From Rhodanobacter sp. LX-99 (GTDB taxonomy: Bacteria > Pseudomonadota > Gammaproteobacteria > Xanthomonadales > Rhodanobacteraceae), in contig NZ_JAHFVL010000002.1 in NCBI RefSeq assembly GCF_018599185.1, positions 310,001 through 374,000 on the forward strand: DNA of 64,000 nucleotides, read 5' to 3'. A program made the translations under genes and the position numbers. Every line of letters starts with the position of its first letter. The stretch's first letter is position 1. This document shows, in pieces, positions 8,967-17,359 of the stretch. The notes under the pieces were generated by a model, which was given only the letters and a program-made list of their open reading frames with translations, did no database searches and was not told the origin of the DNA.

Positions 8967-9974
8967 ATGCAGATTACGATTGCGGTGCCCTACCGTTCAG
9001 ACGGCAAAGGAAAGGCTCACGACAATGATCTTTGTCTGCTGGAGACCGGTGCGCTCTGGAAGGGGGAAGGGAGCTACAGGACCAGTAAGCGGACGCCGCG
9101 CGTCGTAACCGTCGGGTCGCAGGAATGCTTCATTCGGGCCGTCACCCTGATCTCCAATGCGCTGTATGACGCATCGTCGTCGGACACGTCCTTGCCGGAA
9201 TCATTTAGTCGAGTAGCGAGCAGTCCCCTGTACTGCACCACGATCGACAAGGCGTTGGTGGACGCGCTGTTCGTGCCTGGCGGACCAACTGCCCATCCCC
9301 TGCAGCCGAGCGATGGGCACTCCAGGAATGTCGGTAAGCCTTGGGAGGCGGCGCGACACGCGCAAGAGGTAATAGCCATAACCTATTGTCGTGAGAACAA
9401 CATGCCGGTCTTTGCCGTGTGCGGCGGCTCATGGCGCCTGGCGGCCGTTCTGGGAGCCAGCATCTCCTTGCTGAGCGGCGACATCAAGGATACCCACAAC
9501 AAGTCATTCCTCCCGGCACAGTTGATGGTTCGTGCCCATGACGTCACGATTGAAAAGAACTCCCACCTGCGTCAGTTGTTCGATGAGAACTACCGAGGCT
9601 ATCTGTCGACCAAGGACAAAGGCGATCCGTATACCGATCTTCAGATACCAGTGAACTCCTCCCACTGGGCTCAGTCGTCGTTCGATCCGGATACGGCCAT
9701 GCGGGTCAGTGCACTCAGCGACAACGTCACCGAAGGGTATGAGGATCCTTCACGACACTTCTGCGTGGGCGTCCAGTGGCACCCGGAATACGCCCAGGTG
9801 CATCTGACCAGTGGCGACAAGGACGATATGGCCTTTCACCGCTTGCTGATGGAGAACTTCATGCGGGCCGCGGCGGCGCGCCATGCGGCTGTTACGATTC
9901 AACGCGCCATACGCGCGTGGTTGAGTCGTCTACGCGATGCCAAGAGCGTGGCATCGACGACCGAGGACATGTAG
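8967..9974 (+). CDS. class I glutamine amidotransferase / C26 gamma-glutamyl hydrolase-like protein with C-terminal IQ motif
   Basis: A 335-residue protein with the hallmarks of the class I amidotransferase / gamma-glutamyl hydrolase (peptidase C26) fold: an FVPGG strand-turn (about 102-106), a nucleophile elbow VFAVCGGSW with Cys152, and GVQWHPE carrying His272 and Glu274. It therefore probably cleaves a gamma-glutamyl or glutamine amide bond. The elbow lacks the usual CRGxQ pattern, so the substrate may differ from PuuD-type enzymes. The last 35 residues form a basic amphipathic helix containing IQRAIRAWLSR (311-321), an exact fit to the eukaryotic calmodulin-binding IQ consensus IQxxxRxxxxR. 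GC content is visibly lower than in flanking genes (one 60-base line counts 57 percent). The start at 8967 follows an AAAGGAAAGGA box; an ATG at 8940 is also in frame. No signal peptide is seen. Confidence 0.75.
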   Translation: MQITIAVPYRSDGKGKAHDNDLCLLETGALWKGEGSYRTSKRTPRVVTVGSQECFIRAVTLISNALYDASSSDTSLPESFSRVASSPLYCTTIDKALVDALFVPGGPTAHPLQPSDGHSRNVGKPWEAARHAQEVIAITYCRENNMPVFAVCGGSWRLAAVLGASISLLSGDIKDTHNKSFLPAQLMVRAHDVTIEKNSHLRQLFDENYRGYLSTKDKGDPYTDLQIPVNSSHWAQSSFDPDTAMRVSALSDNVTEGYEDPSRHFCVGVQWHPEYAQVHLTSGDKDDMAFHRLLMENFMRAAAARHAAVTIQRAIRAWLSRLRDAKSVASTTEDM

Positions 9975-10066
9975 AGAAACCCGGGTCGAAAAAGGTGTCG
10001 GAACAAAGCAGCCGCCTCTCAACCCGCCACTTTGCTGGTCCCTTTGCGCTCTGGATTGCCGCGCGA

Positions 10067-10414
10067 TCACGCCACCGCAGCGGTGACCACGATCTCGATT
10101 TTCCAGTTCGGCCTGGCCAGCTTCGCCTGCACTGTGGCACGTGCTGGCGTGGCGCCCTGGGGCACCCATTTGTCCCAGGCTTCGTTCATGCCGGCGAAGT
10201 CGGCCATGTCGGCCAGGAAGATTTCCGCGCGCAGGATGTTGGTCTTGTCGGTCATGGCCAGCTTCAACAGGTCGTCGATGGCATGGAGTACCTGCTCGGT
10301 CTGGCCGACGATGTCGGCGCTGGTGTCCTCGGCTACCTGTCCGGCGAGATACGCCACGCCGTTGTGGATGGTCATTTCGGACATGCGGGGGCCGGTATCG
10401 AAACGCTGGATCAT
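10067..10414 (-). CDS. RidA-family (YjgF/UK114) deaminase-like protein
   Basis: A 115-residue RidA-family protein. Canonical members hydrolyse reactive enamine/imine intermediates made by PLP enzymes such as threonine dehydratase; others act in catabolic operons. The conserved arginine lies in PARATVQA and the C-terminal glutamate in WKIEIVVTA, both expected for the active family. ATG 10414 is chosen because MIQRFDTGPRMSE is the usual family opening and AGGA lies 9 to 10 bases upstream; the frame is open to 10534 but has no homologous extension. It is monocistronic, convergent with the IQ-motif gene. Many genomes hold several paralogues, so equivalence with RidA itself is unproven. Confidence 0.88.
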   Translation of the reverse strand: MIQRFDTGPRMSEMTIHNGVAYLAGQVAEDTSADIVGQTEQVLHAIDDLLKLAMTDKTNILRAEIFLADMADFAGMNEAWDKWVPQGATPARATVQAKLARPNWKIEIVVTAAVA

Positions 10415-10673
10415 GAGGTGGTTTCCTGTGGGGATATCGCCGTCATTGTTACCGGAAACACAAGGGCAGAGAGACACTTTCCATGCGGATTGAATAACTC
10501 TGCCCCTCGCATGCAGCTCAAGAGCGCGATGCACGCATCAATGCCATGTGCGCATCAGTGACGATTCGATTTCCCGGGCTTGAGGCAGGCAGCATGACTA
10601 AAGGCCCATGAGCGCGAGGAGGCAGGGCGCTAGATTCGAAAGTTCTTGCGTTCAACCGTACCAGGGGAAAGCT

Positions 10674-12266
10674 GTGATCAAGCGTTGCATGTTGGTGATG
10701 ATGTGTCTGGGAGTCAGCGGCATCGCCGCGGCGCAGGAACCGGTGGACCTGGACATGGTCAGCCGCATTCGCCAGGAGGCGTTCCATCGTTCGCAGGTGA
10801 TGGCCATCTTCAGCCATCTGACCGAGAACATCGGTCCGCGTCTGACCAATTCGCCGCAGATGGCGCAGGCCAATGCCTGGACCCGCGGGAAGTTCAACGA
10901 CTGGGGCCTGGCCAACGTCCACGACGAGGCCTTCGACGACTTCGGCCGCGGCTGGGAGTTCAGCGACGCCAGCGTGGAAATGCTCAGCCCGCGCACGCTG
11001 CCGCTGCATGCGCTGCCCAAGGCGTGGACGCCCGGCACCAACGGCCCGGTCGAGGGCGAGGTGATGGCGGTCGCCATCAAGACCCGCGCCGACCTCGAGA
11101 AGTACAAGGGCAAGCTGGCGGGCAAGATCCTTTTGTTGAACGAAGCGCGCGAATACAAGCGCGGCGTCGAAGCGGACTCGCACCGCCACGATGAAGCCGG
11201 CCTGGCCGAACTGCAGGCGTTTGCCGTGCCCAGGGACGCCGACAAGGATCGCGCCAAGCGGATCAAGACATACACCGAGCGCCAGGAACTGACCCGCGCC
11301 ACCAACGAGTTCTTCGTCGCCGAAGGCGTGCTGGCCACCCTCAGCATCAGCGGCTGGGACAACGGCATCATCCGCGTCGGCGGCGGTGGTTCGCGCAAGG
11401 CCGGTGAATCGGTGGGCGTGCCGGAGCTGGCGATGGCGGCCGAGCACTACAACCAGCTGGCGCGCGCGGTCGAACGCAAGCAGGCGGTGAAGCTGCGCGT
11501 GAACGTGCAGGCACGTTTCACCGACGAAGCGAACCAGCCCGGCTACAACACCGTGGCCGAGATCCCGGGCAGCGGCAGCAAGGCCGGCGAGATCGTCATG
11601 CTGGGCGCGCACATGGATTCCTGGCACACCGGCACCGGCGCGGCCGACAACGCCGCCGGCGTGGCGGTGATGATGGAAGCCATGCGCATCCTCAAGGCGG
11701 TGGGCGCCAAGCCCAGGCGCACCATCCGCGTGGCGTTGTGGAGCGGCGAGGAGCAGGGCCTGATCGGTTCGCAGGCCTACGTGGCCAAGCATTTCGCCGC
11801 CTGGCCGGAGCCCACCGATCCCAAGCAGAAGGCGCTGCCCGCGTCGCTGCGCGAATCGACCGGCGCGTTGCGGAAGAAGCGCGACTACGACCGCTTCTCG
11901 GCCTACTTCAACATGGACAACGGCTCGGGCCGCTTCCGCGGCATCTATGCCCAGGAAAACCTGGCGGTGATGCCGATCTTCAAGGCCTGGCTGGAGCCGT
12001 TCCACGACGTCGGCGCCACCACCGTGGTCACCCGCAACACCGGCAGCACCGACCACGTTTCCTTCGATCGCGTCGGCCTGCCGGGGTTCCAGTTCATCCA
12101 GGACCGGCTGGACTACTTCAGCAACGTCCATCACAGTCACCTGGACACCTGGGACCACGCCGAGCCGGAAGACCTGAAGCAGGCGGCGGCCATCGTCGCG
12201 TCCTTCGTCTATCACGCCGCCATGCGCGAGGAAAAACTGCCGCGCAAGCCACTGCTGGAAGGCTGA
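10674..12266 (+). CDS. secreted M28-family zinc aminopeptidase
   Basis: A 530-residue exported peptidase of family M28. The order is: signal peptide (about 1-19, ending AAAQ), an inserted PA domain (about 110-240), then the M28 catalytic domain. Metal ligands expected for a two-zinc site are visible: GAHMDSW, then ADNAAG, then SGEEQGL, NMDNGSG and a late STDHVSFD histidine. The start is a GTG at 10674 with AGGGGAAA just upstream; the frame is open further 5' but without leader-like sequence. It should trim N-terminal residues from peptides in the periplasm or outside the cell. A strong terminator follows at 12313-12351. Confidence 0.9.
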   Translation: MIKRCMLVMMCLGVSGIAAAQEPVDLDMVSRIRQEAFHRSQVMAIFSHLTENIGPRLTNSPQMAQANAWTRGKFNDWGLANVHDEAFDDFGRGWEFSDASVEMLSPRTLPLHALPKAWTPGTNGPVEGEVMAVAIKTRADLEKYKGKLAGKILLLNEAREYKRGVEADSHRHDEAGLAELQAFAVPRDADKDRAKRIKTYTERQELTRATNEFFVAEGVLATLSISGWDNGIIRVGGGGSRKAGESVGVPELAMAAEHYNQLARAVERKQAVKLRVNVQARFTDEANQPGYNTVAEIPGSGSKAGEIVMLGAHMDSWHTGTGAADNAAGVAVMMEAMRILKAVGAKPRRTIRVALWSGEEQGLIGSQAYVAKHFAAWPEPTDPKQKALPASLRESTGALRKKRDYDRFSAYFNMDNGSGRFRGIYAQENLAVMPIFKAWLEPFHDVGATTVVTRNTGSTDHVSFDRVGLPGFQFIQDRLDYFSNVHHSHLDTWDHAEPEDLKQAAAIVASFVYHAAMREEKLPRKPLLEG

Positions 12267-12312
12267 TTCCCGGCGGGACGACACCGGCGGACCGGAATAG
12301 GCAAGCTCCATG

Positions 12313-12351
12313 TCGGCCCTCTCCTCTGCTCGGGGGAGGGCCGATGTTTTT
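12313..12351 (+). terminator. rho-independent terminator after the M28 peptidase
   Basis: A 12-base arm TCGGCCCTCTCC pairs with GGGGAGGGCCGA (one G-U wobble) across a short loop and is followed by a run of five Ts (TGTTTTT). It lies 46 bases after the M28 stop codon and before the next rightward gene. Confidence 0.8.
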
Positions 12352-12407
12352 CTTGAGGTATCCTGCTCGCCCGTGGGCTCTTCAAGTCTTGCGTGGAGGT
12401 CTCGAGC

Positions 12408-13220
12408 ATGACGTTTCCGTCGGTCTTTGCGGCTGCTTTCGTGCTACTCGCCAGCGTTGCCGGTCCGCTGCATGCCACGGACCAGGCCGCGGCTTTCGCC
12501 TCCGTCGCGGCGGCGCCCGTCGCCATCAACCCGCTCTACACCATGCCGCCGGCATCGGTCACTGCCGGGCAGGTCGCGTCCATGCAGCAGCTGTTGTCGG
12601 ACTGGCCGCAACTGGGTCGTTACCGCGATGACAACGCACGGCTGCCGGCGCCCGCGCCGGGCGAGGCGCGCGTGGTGTTTTTTGGAGACTCCATCACCGA
12701 TGCGTGGGGGCGTGCCAGGGACACCCGGTTCTTCCCCGGGAAGCCGTACATCAATCGCGGCATATCGGGACAGACGACGGCGCAGATGCTGCTGCGTTTC
12801 CGGCAGGATGTGATCGGACTTCATCCCGCAGCGGTAGTCATCCTCGCCGGCACCAACGACATCGCGGGCAATACGGGTCTCGCCACGTTGCCGATGATCG
12901 AGGACAACTTCCGTTCCATGACGGAGCTGGCGCAGGCCAACCATATCCGGGTCATTCTCGCTTCCGTGCTGCCCGTCAGCGACTACCCCTGGCATCCGGG
13001 ATTGCAGCCGGCCAGCAAGGTCCGCGCGCTCAACGCCTGGCTCAAGTCCTATGCGGCGTCGCGTGGCGCCACCTGGCTCGACTACTACAGCGCGCTGGCC
13101 AACGCGCAGGGTGGCATGGATTCCCGCCTCGCCGGCGACGGCGTACATCCGACGCCGGCGGGTTACATGATCATGGCGCCGCTGGCCCAGCGGGCCATCG
13201 AACGGGCGCTGGCGAAGTAG
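12408..13220 (+). CDS. secreted SGNH/GDSL-family esterase
   Basis: A 270-residue exported SGNH hydrolase. The signal peptide spans about 1-22. Block I is VVFFGDSIT with the nucleophile Ser in GDS; block II glycine is in the INRGISGQT segment; block III is AGTND; block V is DGVHPTPAGY with the catalytic Asp and His. These enzymes deacetylate or de-esterify sugars, lipids or cell-wall polymers, and the NRGISGQT signature is typical of the lysophospholipase L1 / carbohydrate esterase branch. The ATG at 12408 follows a GGAGG box by about 8 bases. It precedes the DUF1080 operon on the same strand, with 124 bp between, so it may be a companion carbohydrate esterase. Confidence 0.88.
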   Translation: MTFPSVFAAAFVLLASVAGPLHATDQAAAFASVAAAPVAINPLYTMPPASVTAGQVASMQQLLSDWPQLGRYRDDNARLPAPAPGEARVVFFGDSITDAWGRARDTRFFPGKPYINRGISGQTTAQMLLRFRQDVIGLHPAAVVILAGTNDIAGNTGLATLPMIEDNFRSMTELAQANHIRVILASVLPVSDYPWHPGLQPASKVRALNAWLKSYAASRGATWLDYYSALANAQGGMDSRLAGDGVHPTPAGYMIMAPLAQRAIERALAK

Positions 13221-13344
13221 CGACCGGCCCGGTGCGATGCAGCACCGTGGAAAGCCTTGCGGGCCGTTTGCTCCGGCAGTTGCAGCTGGTAACGGCGTGA
13301 CGGGGCGGAGTTAGAGTCGACTTCCCGAAGAGAGGGACACGACC

Positions 13345-14289
13345 ATGCGACGTCACCTGTCGGCACTGCTTGCCTTCGGCCTCGGCGGATCGATGATCCT
13401 TGGCATCGCTTCCGCAGCGGCGACCGAGGCTGCCGGAGAGGCGCTGGTGGGGCGGTGGGACATCACTATCCATACGCCTGCTGGCGATCTTCCTTCCTGG
13501 CTGGAAATCCGCCGTTCCGGATTCCGGACGCTCGTCGGCCAGTTCGTGGGCGTGGTCGGCAGCGCGCGGCCGATCTCCCGCGTGGAGGTCGAGAGCGGCG
13601 AGCTGCGCTTCTCCCTGCCGCCGCAATGGGAGGACGGCAAGGACGATCTGTCGTTCCGGGGACGGTTGCAGGGTGGCACGATCACCGGCTCGATGACGTT
13701 TCCCGATCACCGGCGCTTCGGCTGGAGCGCCCGTCGCGCACCGTCATTGCGGCGGCCGGCGGCGCCGAAGTGGGCCGCGCCGATCCGCCTCTTCAACGGG
13801 ACCGACCTGAGCGGCTGGCGCGCGCTGGGACAGTCCCGGTGGGAAGTTGCCGATGGCGTGCTGCGCAACACGGCCGGGGGCGCCAACCTGGTGACCGAGC
13901 GGAAGTTCAGCGACTTCAAGCTGCACGCCGAGTTGCGCCTGCCCGCGGGCAGCAACAGCGGCGTGTACCTGCGCGGGCGCTACGAGGTGCAGATCGCCGA
14001 CGCCCTGGGCGAGCCCCCGAGCGACCGCCTCGGCGCCGTGTACGGTTTCCTTGCGCCGAGCGAGGACGCGGCCAGGGGCCCGGATGCATGGCAGTCGCTG
14101 GACATCACCCTGATCGGGCGTAGGATCACCGTCATGCTCAACGGCAGGACGGTCATCTGCGACCGCGAGATCCCAGGCATCACCGGCGGCGCGCTCGACA
14201 GCGACGAAGGCGCGCCCGGACCGCTGCTGCTGCAGGGTGACCACGGCCCGGTCGAGTTCCGCAACATCACGCTGACGCCTGCGCGATGA
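13345..14289 (+). CDS. exported DUF1080 (3-keto-disaccharide hydrolase) protein
   Basis: A 314-residue exported protein. After the leader (about 1-25), residues 28-130 form a beta-rich, lipocalin-like module (GRWDITIHTPAG and a PDHRRFGW end). Residues 145-312 are a DUF1080 domain (PF06439, 3-keto-disaccharide hydrolase), with the typical opening IRLFNGTDLSGW, the SNSGVYLRGRYEVQI strand pair and the terminal PVEFRNITL. Members cleave 3-keto-glycosides. It overlaps the next gene by ATGA, so it is translationally coupled to the GMC oxidoreductase that could make its 3-keto substrate. The pairing is the main reason to read this operon as an oxidative glycoside pathway. Confidence 0.86.
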   Translation: MRRHLSALLAFGLGGSMILGIASAAATEAAGEALVGRWDITIHTPAGDLPSWLEIRRSGFRTLVGQFVGVVGSARPISRVEVESGELRFSLPPQWEDGKDDLSFRGRLQGGTITGSMTFPDHRRFGWSARRAPSLRRPAAPKWAAPIRLFNGTDLSGWRALGQSRWEVADGVLRNTAGGANLVTERKFSDFKLHAELRLPAGSNSGVYLRGRYEVQIADALGEPPSDRLGAVYGFLAPSEDAARGPDAWQSLDITLIGRRITVMLNGRTVICDREIPGITGGALDSDEGAPGPLLLQGDHGPVEFRNITLTPAR

Positions 14290-15977
14290 ACGCCGCCGCC
14301 GACGCCACCACCTTCGACGCGATCGTCATCGGCTCCGGCATCTCCGGCGGCTGGGCGGCGAAGGAGCTGTGCGACAAGGGCCTGAAGACGCTGGTGCTGG
14401 AACGCGGCCGCAACGTCACCCACATCAAGGACTATCCCACCGCGAACCTGGCGCCCTGGCAGCTGCCGCACCGCGGCGCGCTGACGCGCAAGTACAGGGA
14501 AGAGAACCCGGTCGCCTCCCGGATCGCCGCCGAAGACGTGGTGCACTTCTTCGTCAGGGACGCCGAGCATCCCTACGTGCAGGAGCGGCCGTTCGACTGG
14601 ATCCGCGGCTACCAGGTGGGCGGCAAGTCGATCATGTGGGGCCGCGCCTGCCAGCGCTGGAGCCGGTACGAGTTCGAGGCGCCGGAGCGCGACGGCTACG
14701 GCATCGCCTGGCCGATCGGCTACGACGACGTCGCCCCGTGGTATTCGCACGTGGAGAAATTCATCGGCGTGTGCGGCACGCGCGACGGGATCGAGTCGAT
14801 GCCCGACGGGGAATTCCTGCCGCCGTTCGACTTCAATTGCGTCGAGCAGCACATGAGCGACAGGATCCGCGCGCACTACGGCAATCGCCACGTGGTGCAC
14901 GGCCGCTGGGCGCACCTCACCCGGCCGGAGCCGATCCACCTGCAACAGGGGCGCAGCCGCTGCCTGGCGCGCAACCTGTGCTGGCGCGGATGCCCCTTCG
15001 GCGCCTACTTCAGCTCGAACTCGTCGACGCTGCCGTGGGCGGAGAAGACCGGGAACCTGACGCTGCGTCCCGACGCCGTCGCGCATTCCATCATTTACGA
15101 CGAACGCACGAACAGGGCGACGGGAGTGCGGGTGATCGACGCGAACACGCATGCCGTCAGCGAGTATCGCGCCCGCATCGTCTTCGTCAACGCGTCGGCG
15201 CTGAACACGGTGCTGATCCTGTTCAACTCGGTCTCGGCGCGATTCCCGCACGGGCTCGGCAACGACAACGGCCTGCTCGGGAAATACGTGGCCTTCCAGA
15301 ACTACCGCGCCTCCGGCAGCGGATTCATCGACGGCTTCGACGACAAGTACTACTTCGGCCGCCGGCCCTCGGAGTGCATCCTCGCCAACTTCCGCAACCT
15401 CGGGAAGCAGGAGATGGACTTCGTCGGCGGCTACACCACGTTCACCGGTGCGTATCGCGAGCGCGGCGCGGTCACTGCCGAGCGGGTCGGCGGCGCGTAC
15501 AAGGATGCGCAGGCCCGGCCCGGGCCATGGAAGATCTACATGTACCTGCAGGGCGAGACGATTCCGAAGGAGGCAAACCACGTCCGCCTGGACGAGACGC
15601 AAAAGGACGAATGGGGCATGCCGCTGCTGGTCACCTCGGTGGGATACGACGACAACGACGAGAAGATGGTCCGCGACTGGCGCACGCAGGCCACCGAAAT
15701 GCTCGCAGTCGCCGGCTGCCGCGACATCGAGACGGTCGACAATCACTGGTCCCCGGGACGCGACATCCACGAGATGGGCGGTTGCCGCATGGGGCGCGAC
15801 CCGGAGACCTCGCTGCTCAACCGCTGGAACCAGCTGCATGCGTGCCCCAACGTCTTCGTCACCGACGGCGCGTGCATGACCTCCACCGGCAACCAGAGCC
15901 CGTCGCTTCTCTACATGGCCCTCACGGCCCGCGCGGTGAACCATGCCGTCGAGGAACTGGCGAGGCGGAACCTGTGA
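14286..15977 (+). CDS. GMC-family FAD oxidoreductase, probable sugar 3-dehydrogenase large subunit
   Basis: A 563-residue GMC flavoprotein. The dinucleotide fold is at the N-terminus (IGSGISGGWAAKELCDKG, about 15-32), the substrate-binding domain is in the middle, and the C-terminal GMC segment carries the active-site HEMGGCRMG and NQSPSLLYMALTARA. It most resembles the large subunit of membrane-linked gluconate, sorbitol or glucoside 3-dehydrogenases, which pass electrons to a cytochrome or quinone instead of oxygen. No signal peptide is present; export could occur with the Tat-bearing partner encoded next. Four-base overlaps on both sides (ATGA, GTGA) show tight coupling. Oxidation at C3 of a glycoside is inferred from the DUF1080 neighbour. 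Confidence 0.88.
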   Translation: MNAAADATTFDAIVIGSGISGGWAAKELCDKGLKTLVLERGRNVTHIKDYPTANLAPWQLPHRGALTRKYREENPVASRIAAEDVVHFFVRDAEHPYVQERPFDWIRGYQVGGKSIMWGRACQRWSRYEFEAPERDGYGIAWPIGYDDVAPWYSHVEKFIGVCGTRDGIESMPDGEFLPPFDFNCVEQHMSDRIRAHYGNRHVVHGRWAHLTRPEPIHLQQGRSRCLARNLCWRGCPFGAYFSSNSSTLPWAEKTGNLTLRPDAVAHSIIYDERTNRATGVRVIDANTHAVSEYRARIVFVNASALNTVLILFNSVSARFPHGLGNDNGLLGKYVAFQNYRASGSGFIDGFDDKYYFGRRPSECILANFRNLGKQEMDFVGGYTTFTGAYRERGAVTAERVGGAYKDAQARPGPWKIYMYLQGETIPKEANHVRLDETQKDEWGMPLLVTSVGYDDNDEKMVRDWRTQATEMLAVAGCRDIETVDNHWSPGRDIHEMGGCRMGRDPETSLLNRWNQLHACPNVFVTDGACMTSTGNQSPSLLYMALTARAVNHAVEELARRNL

Positions 15978-16543
15978 GCGATCGCGAGCCGGTGCTGTCG
16001 ATGGCGATGACCCGGCGCGAGGCGCTGAAGGCGCTGACCGTCCTGGCGGGCGGCGCGCTGATCGTGCCCGGCGTGCTGGCCGGCTGCGGGCGCGGCGCAC
16101 GCGGGGCCGACGACGATCACGGCGACCGGGCGTTGCTCGAAGACATCGCCGATACGCTCCTTCCGACGACCGCGGCCTCGCCGGGAGCGAAGGCCGCCGG
16201 CGTGGGCGCGACGGTGGCCCTGCTGCTCGCCGACTGCATGGCCGTGGACGTGCAGCAGCGGGTTTCCGATGGACTGCGGGCGTTCCGGGCGACCTGCCGG
16301 GAACGCGGCGGCGCCTTCGCCTCGCTGCCGCAGCCCGAACGCGAGCAGATGCTTCGCGGGCTGGACGCCGTGGCGCAACAGGCCGGTGGGCCGCACTGGT
16401 TCGCGGATGTACGCGAGCTCGCACTCCGGGCCTACTTCACTTCCGAGATCGGCATGACGCGGGCGATGCGCTACGTGGCCATCCCCGGGCGCTGGGAGGG
16501 ATGCCTCCCACTCGCGCCCGGGCAGCCGGCTTGGGGTGCCTGA
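15974..16543 (+). CDS. Tat-exported gluconate 2-dehydrogenase subunit 3-family protein
   Basis: A 189-residue small subunit of the gluconate 2-dehydrogenase subunit 3 family (PF13618). These accompany GMC large subunits and are needed for their export or assembly. The N-terminus has a twin-arginine motif in TRREALKAL, a hydrophobic stretch and a lipobox-like VLAGC, so it is a likely Tat lipoprotein that could carry the folded flavoprotein across the membrane. LLEDIADTLLPTT is the typical family opening. The start is a GTG at 15974 overlapping the GMC stop (GTGA); ATGs at 16001 and 16007 are alternatives and sit just ahead of the twin arginines. It closes the operon, with a hairpin-T tract about 50 bases downstream. 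Confidence 0.82.
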   Translation: MSDREPVLSMAMTRREALKALTVLAGGALIVPGVLAGCGRGARGADDDHGDRALLEDIADTLLPTTAASPGAKAAGVGATVALLLADCMAVDVQQRVSDGLRAFRATCRERGGAFASLPQPEREQMLRGLDAVAQQAGGPHWFADVRELALRAYFTSEIGMTRAMRYVAIPGRWEGCLPLAPGQPAWGA

Positions 16544-16593
16544 CGGAGCAGAGTCGTCGTTTCGACTGGAACGATGCAGGCTCTGAACAGTGG

Positions 16594-16616
16594 CTCGCCG
16601 CATGGCGGGTTTTTCT
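16594..16616 (+). terminator. probable terminator after the sugar-oxidation operon
   Basis: A short GC-rich hairpin (CTCGCC / GGCGGG with a small loop) runs straight into TTTTTCTTT. It lies 50 bases after the subunit-3 stop and just before the HigBA promoter. Confidence 0.55.
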
Positions 16617-16618
16617 TT

Positions 16619-16655
16619 ATGACGACTTGCGTCATATGACGGTCCGCGTTATGGT
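16619..16655 (+). promoter_or_regulatory. higBA promoter with overlapping palindromic operator
   Basis: An inverted repeat ATGACG-N5-CGTCAT (16619-16635) is followed by another ATGACG half-site (16636-16641). TTGCGT (16627-16632) and TATGGT (16650-16655) form a sigma70-like pair with 17-base spacing, so a HigA-type repressor bound to the palindrome would block the -35. The -10 ends only six bases before the toxin GTG. Confidence 0.55.
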
Positions 16656-16661
16656 TTCTTC

Positions 16662-16943
16662 GTGATCAGGAACTTTGCCGACAAGGAAGCGGAAAAGATC
16701 TGGGGCGGAGTGCCTTCCCGGCGGCTGCCTGCCGATATCCAGTCCGTGTCCCGTCGCAAGCTGCGCATGCTCGGCAATGCCTCTTCACTTGAGGATCTGC
16801 GAGTCCCGCCGGCCAACCGTCTTGAGGCGCTCAAGGGTAGCCGGAGGGGCCAGTACAGCATCCGCATCAACGATCAATGGCGCATCTGCTTTCGTTGGAT
16901 CGACGGGGATGCCCACGACGTGGAGATCGTCGATTACCACTGA
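16662..16943 (+). CDS. higB: HigB-type (RelE/ParE superfamily) toxin
   Basis: A 93-residue toxin of the HigB branch of the RelE/ParE superfamily, ribosome-dependent mRNA endonucleases. The family pattern is complete: FADKEAEKIW at the start, RKLRMLGNAS, DLRVPPANRLEALKGSRRGQYSIRIN, QWRICFRW, then HDVEIVDYH at the end. Basic and aromatic residues in the last two strands match active RelE-type enzymes. The start is a GTG at 16662 with no upstream ribosome binding site. It is 16 bases from its antitoxin and is read first, the usual higBA order. The module sits between the 3-keto-sugar operon and thuA. Confidence 0.93.
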   Translation: MIRNFADKEAEKIWGGVPSRRLPADIQSVSRRKLRMLGNASSLEDLRVPPANRLEALKGSRRGQYSIRINDQWRICFRWIDGDAHDVEIVDYH

Positions 16944-16959
16944 CGCAAACGGGTCAACC

Positions 16960-17250
16960 ATGAATACCCTGCCCAACATCCATCCCGGCGAAGTGCTGCT
17001 CGAGGAGTTCCTTGCTCCCATGGGCATCAGCCAGAACGCGCTGGCGCGTGCCGCCGGTGTGCCGCCGCGCCGTATCAACGAGATCGTGCTCGGCAAGCGT
17101 GGTGTCACGGCGGATACGGCCGTGCGCCTCGCCGCTGCTCTTGGCACCAGCGAGCGGTTCTGGCTCGGCCTGCAGGCGGACTACGATCTGGAAGAAGCGC
17201 ATCGTGTACTGGGCAAGCTCGTCGGAAAAATCGAGCGGCTTGCCGCGTGA
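16960..17250 (+). CDS. higA: HigA-type antitoxin
   Basis: A 96-residue XRE-type antitoxin. The helix-turn-helix runs from about residue 20 to 75 (GISQNALARAAGVPPRRINEI, then TADTAVRLAAALGTSERFWL), and NIHPGEVLLEEFLAPMG is the standard HigA opening. HigA neutralises HigB and represses the operon through the palindrome upstream of the toxin. The NLQADYDLE-like tail (here GLQADYDLEEAHR) is the usual C-terminal interaction region. The start ATG at 16960 gives a 16-base gap after higB, allowing coupled translation. Confidence 0.93.
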   Translation: MNTLPNIHPGEVLLEEFLAPMGISQNALARAAGVPPRRINEIVLGKRGVTADTAVRLAAALGTSERFWLGLQADYDLEEAHRVLGKLVGKIERLAA

Positions 17251-17359
17251 CCAGCGGTTCGCCGGGCGAGCGCGGCAGCGTGCTTGGCGCGATGGACACC
17301 ATGTACCGAACCTCGGGGTCAGCAGAACCAGGGACGGCGTCTTGCCCGCCTTTCGAGAT

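Noticed and set aside
8822..9028. 68-codon open frame overlapping the start of the IQ-motif gene
   Set aside because: No ribosome binding site and no family pattern; it is out of frame with the supported gene at 8967.
14369..15960. Long plus-strand frame overlapping the GMC gene in another frame
   Set aside because: Only its last 190 codons are real (the subunit-3 gene from 15974). The rest is an out-of-frame reading of the GMC oxidoreductase, with Arg-rich, low-complexity sequence.
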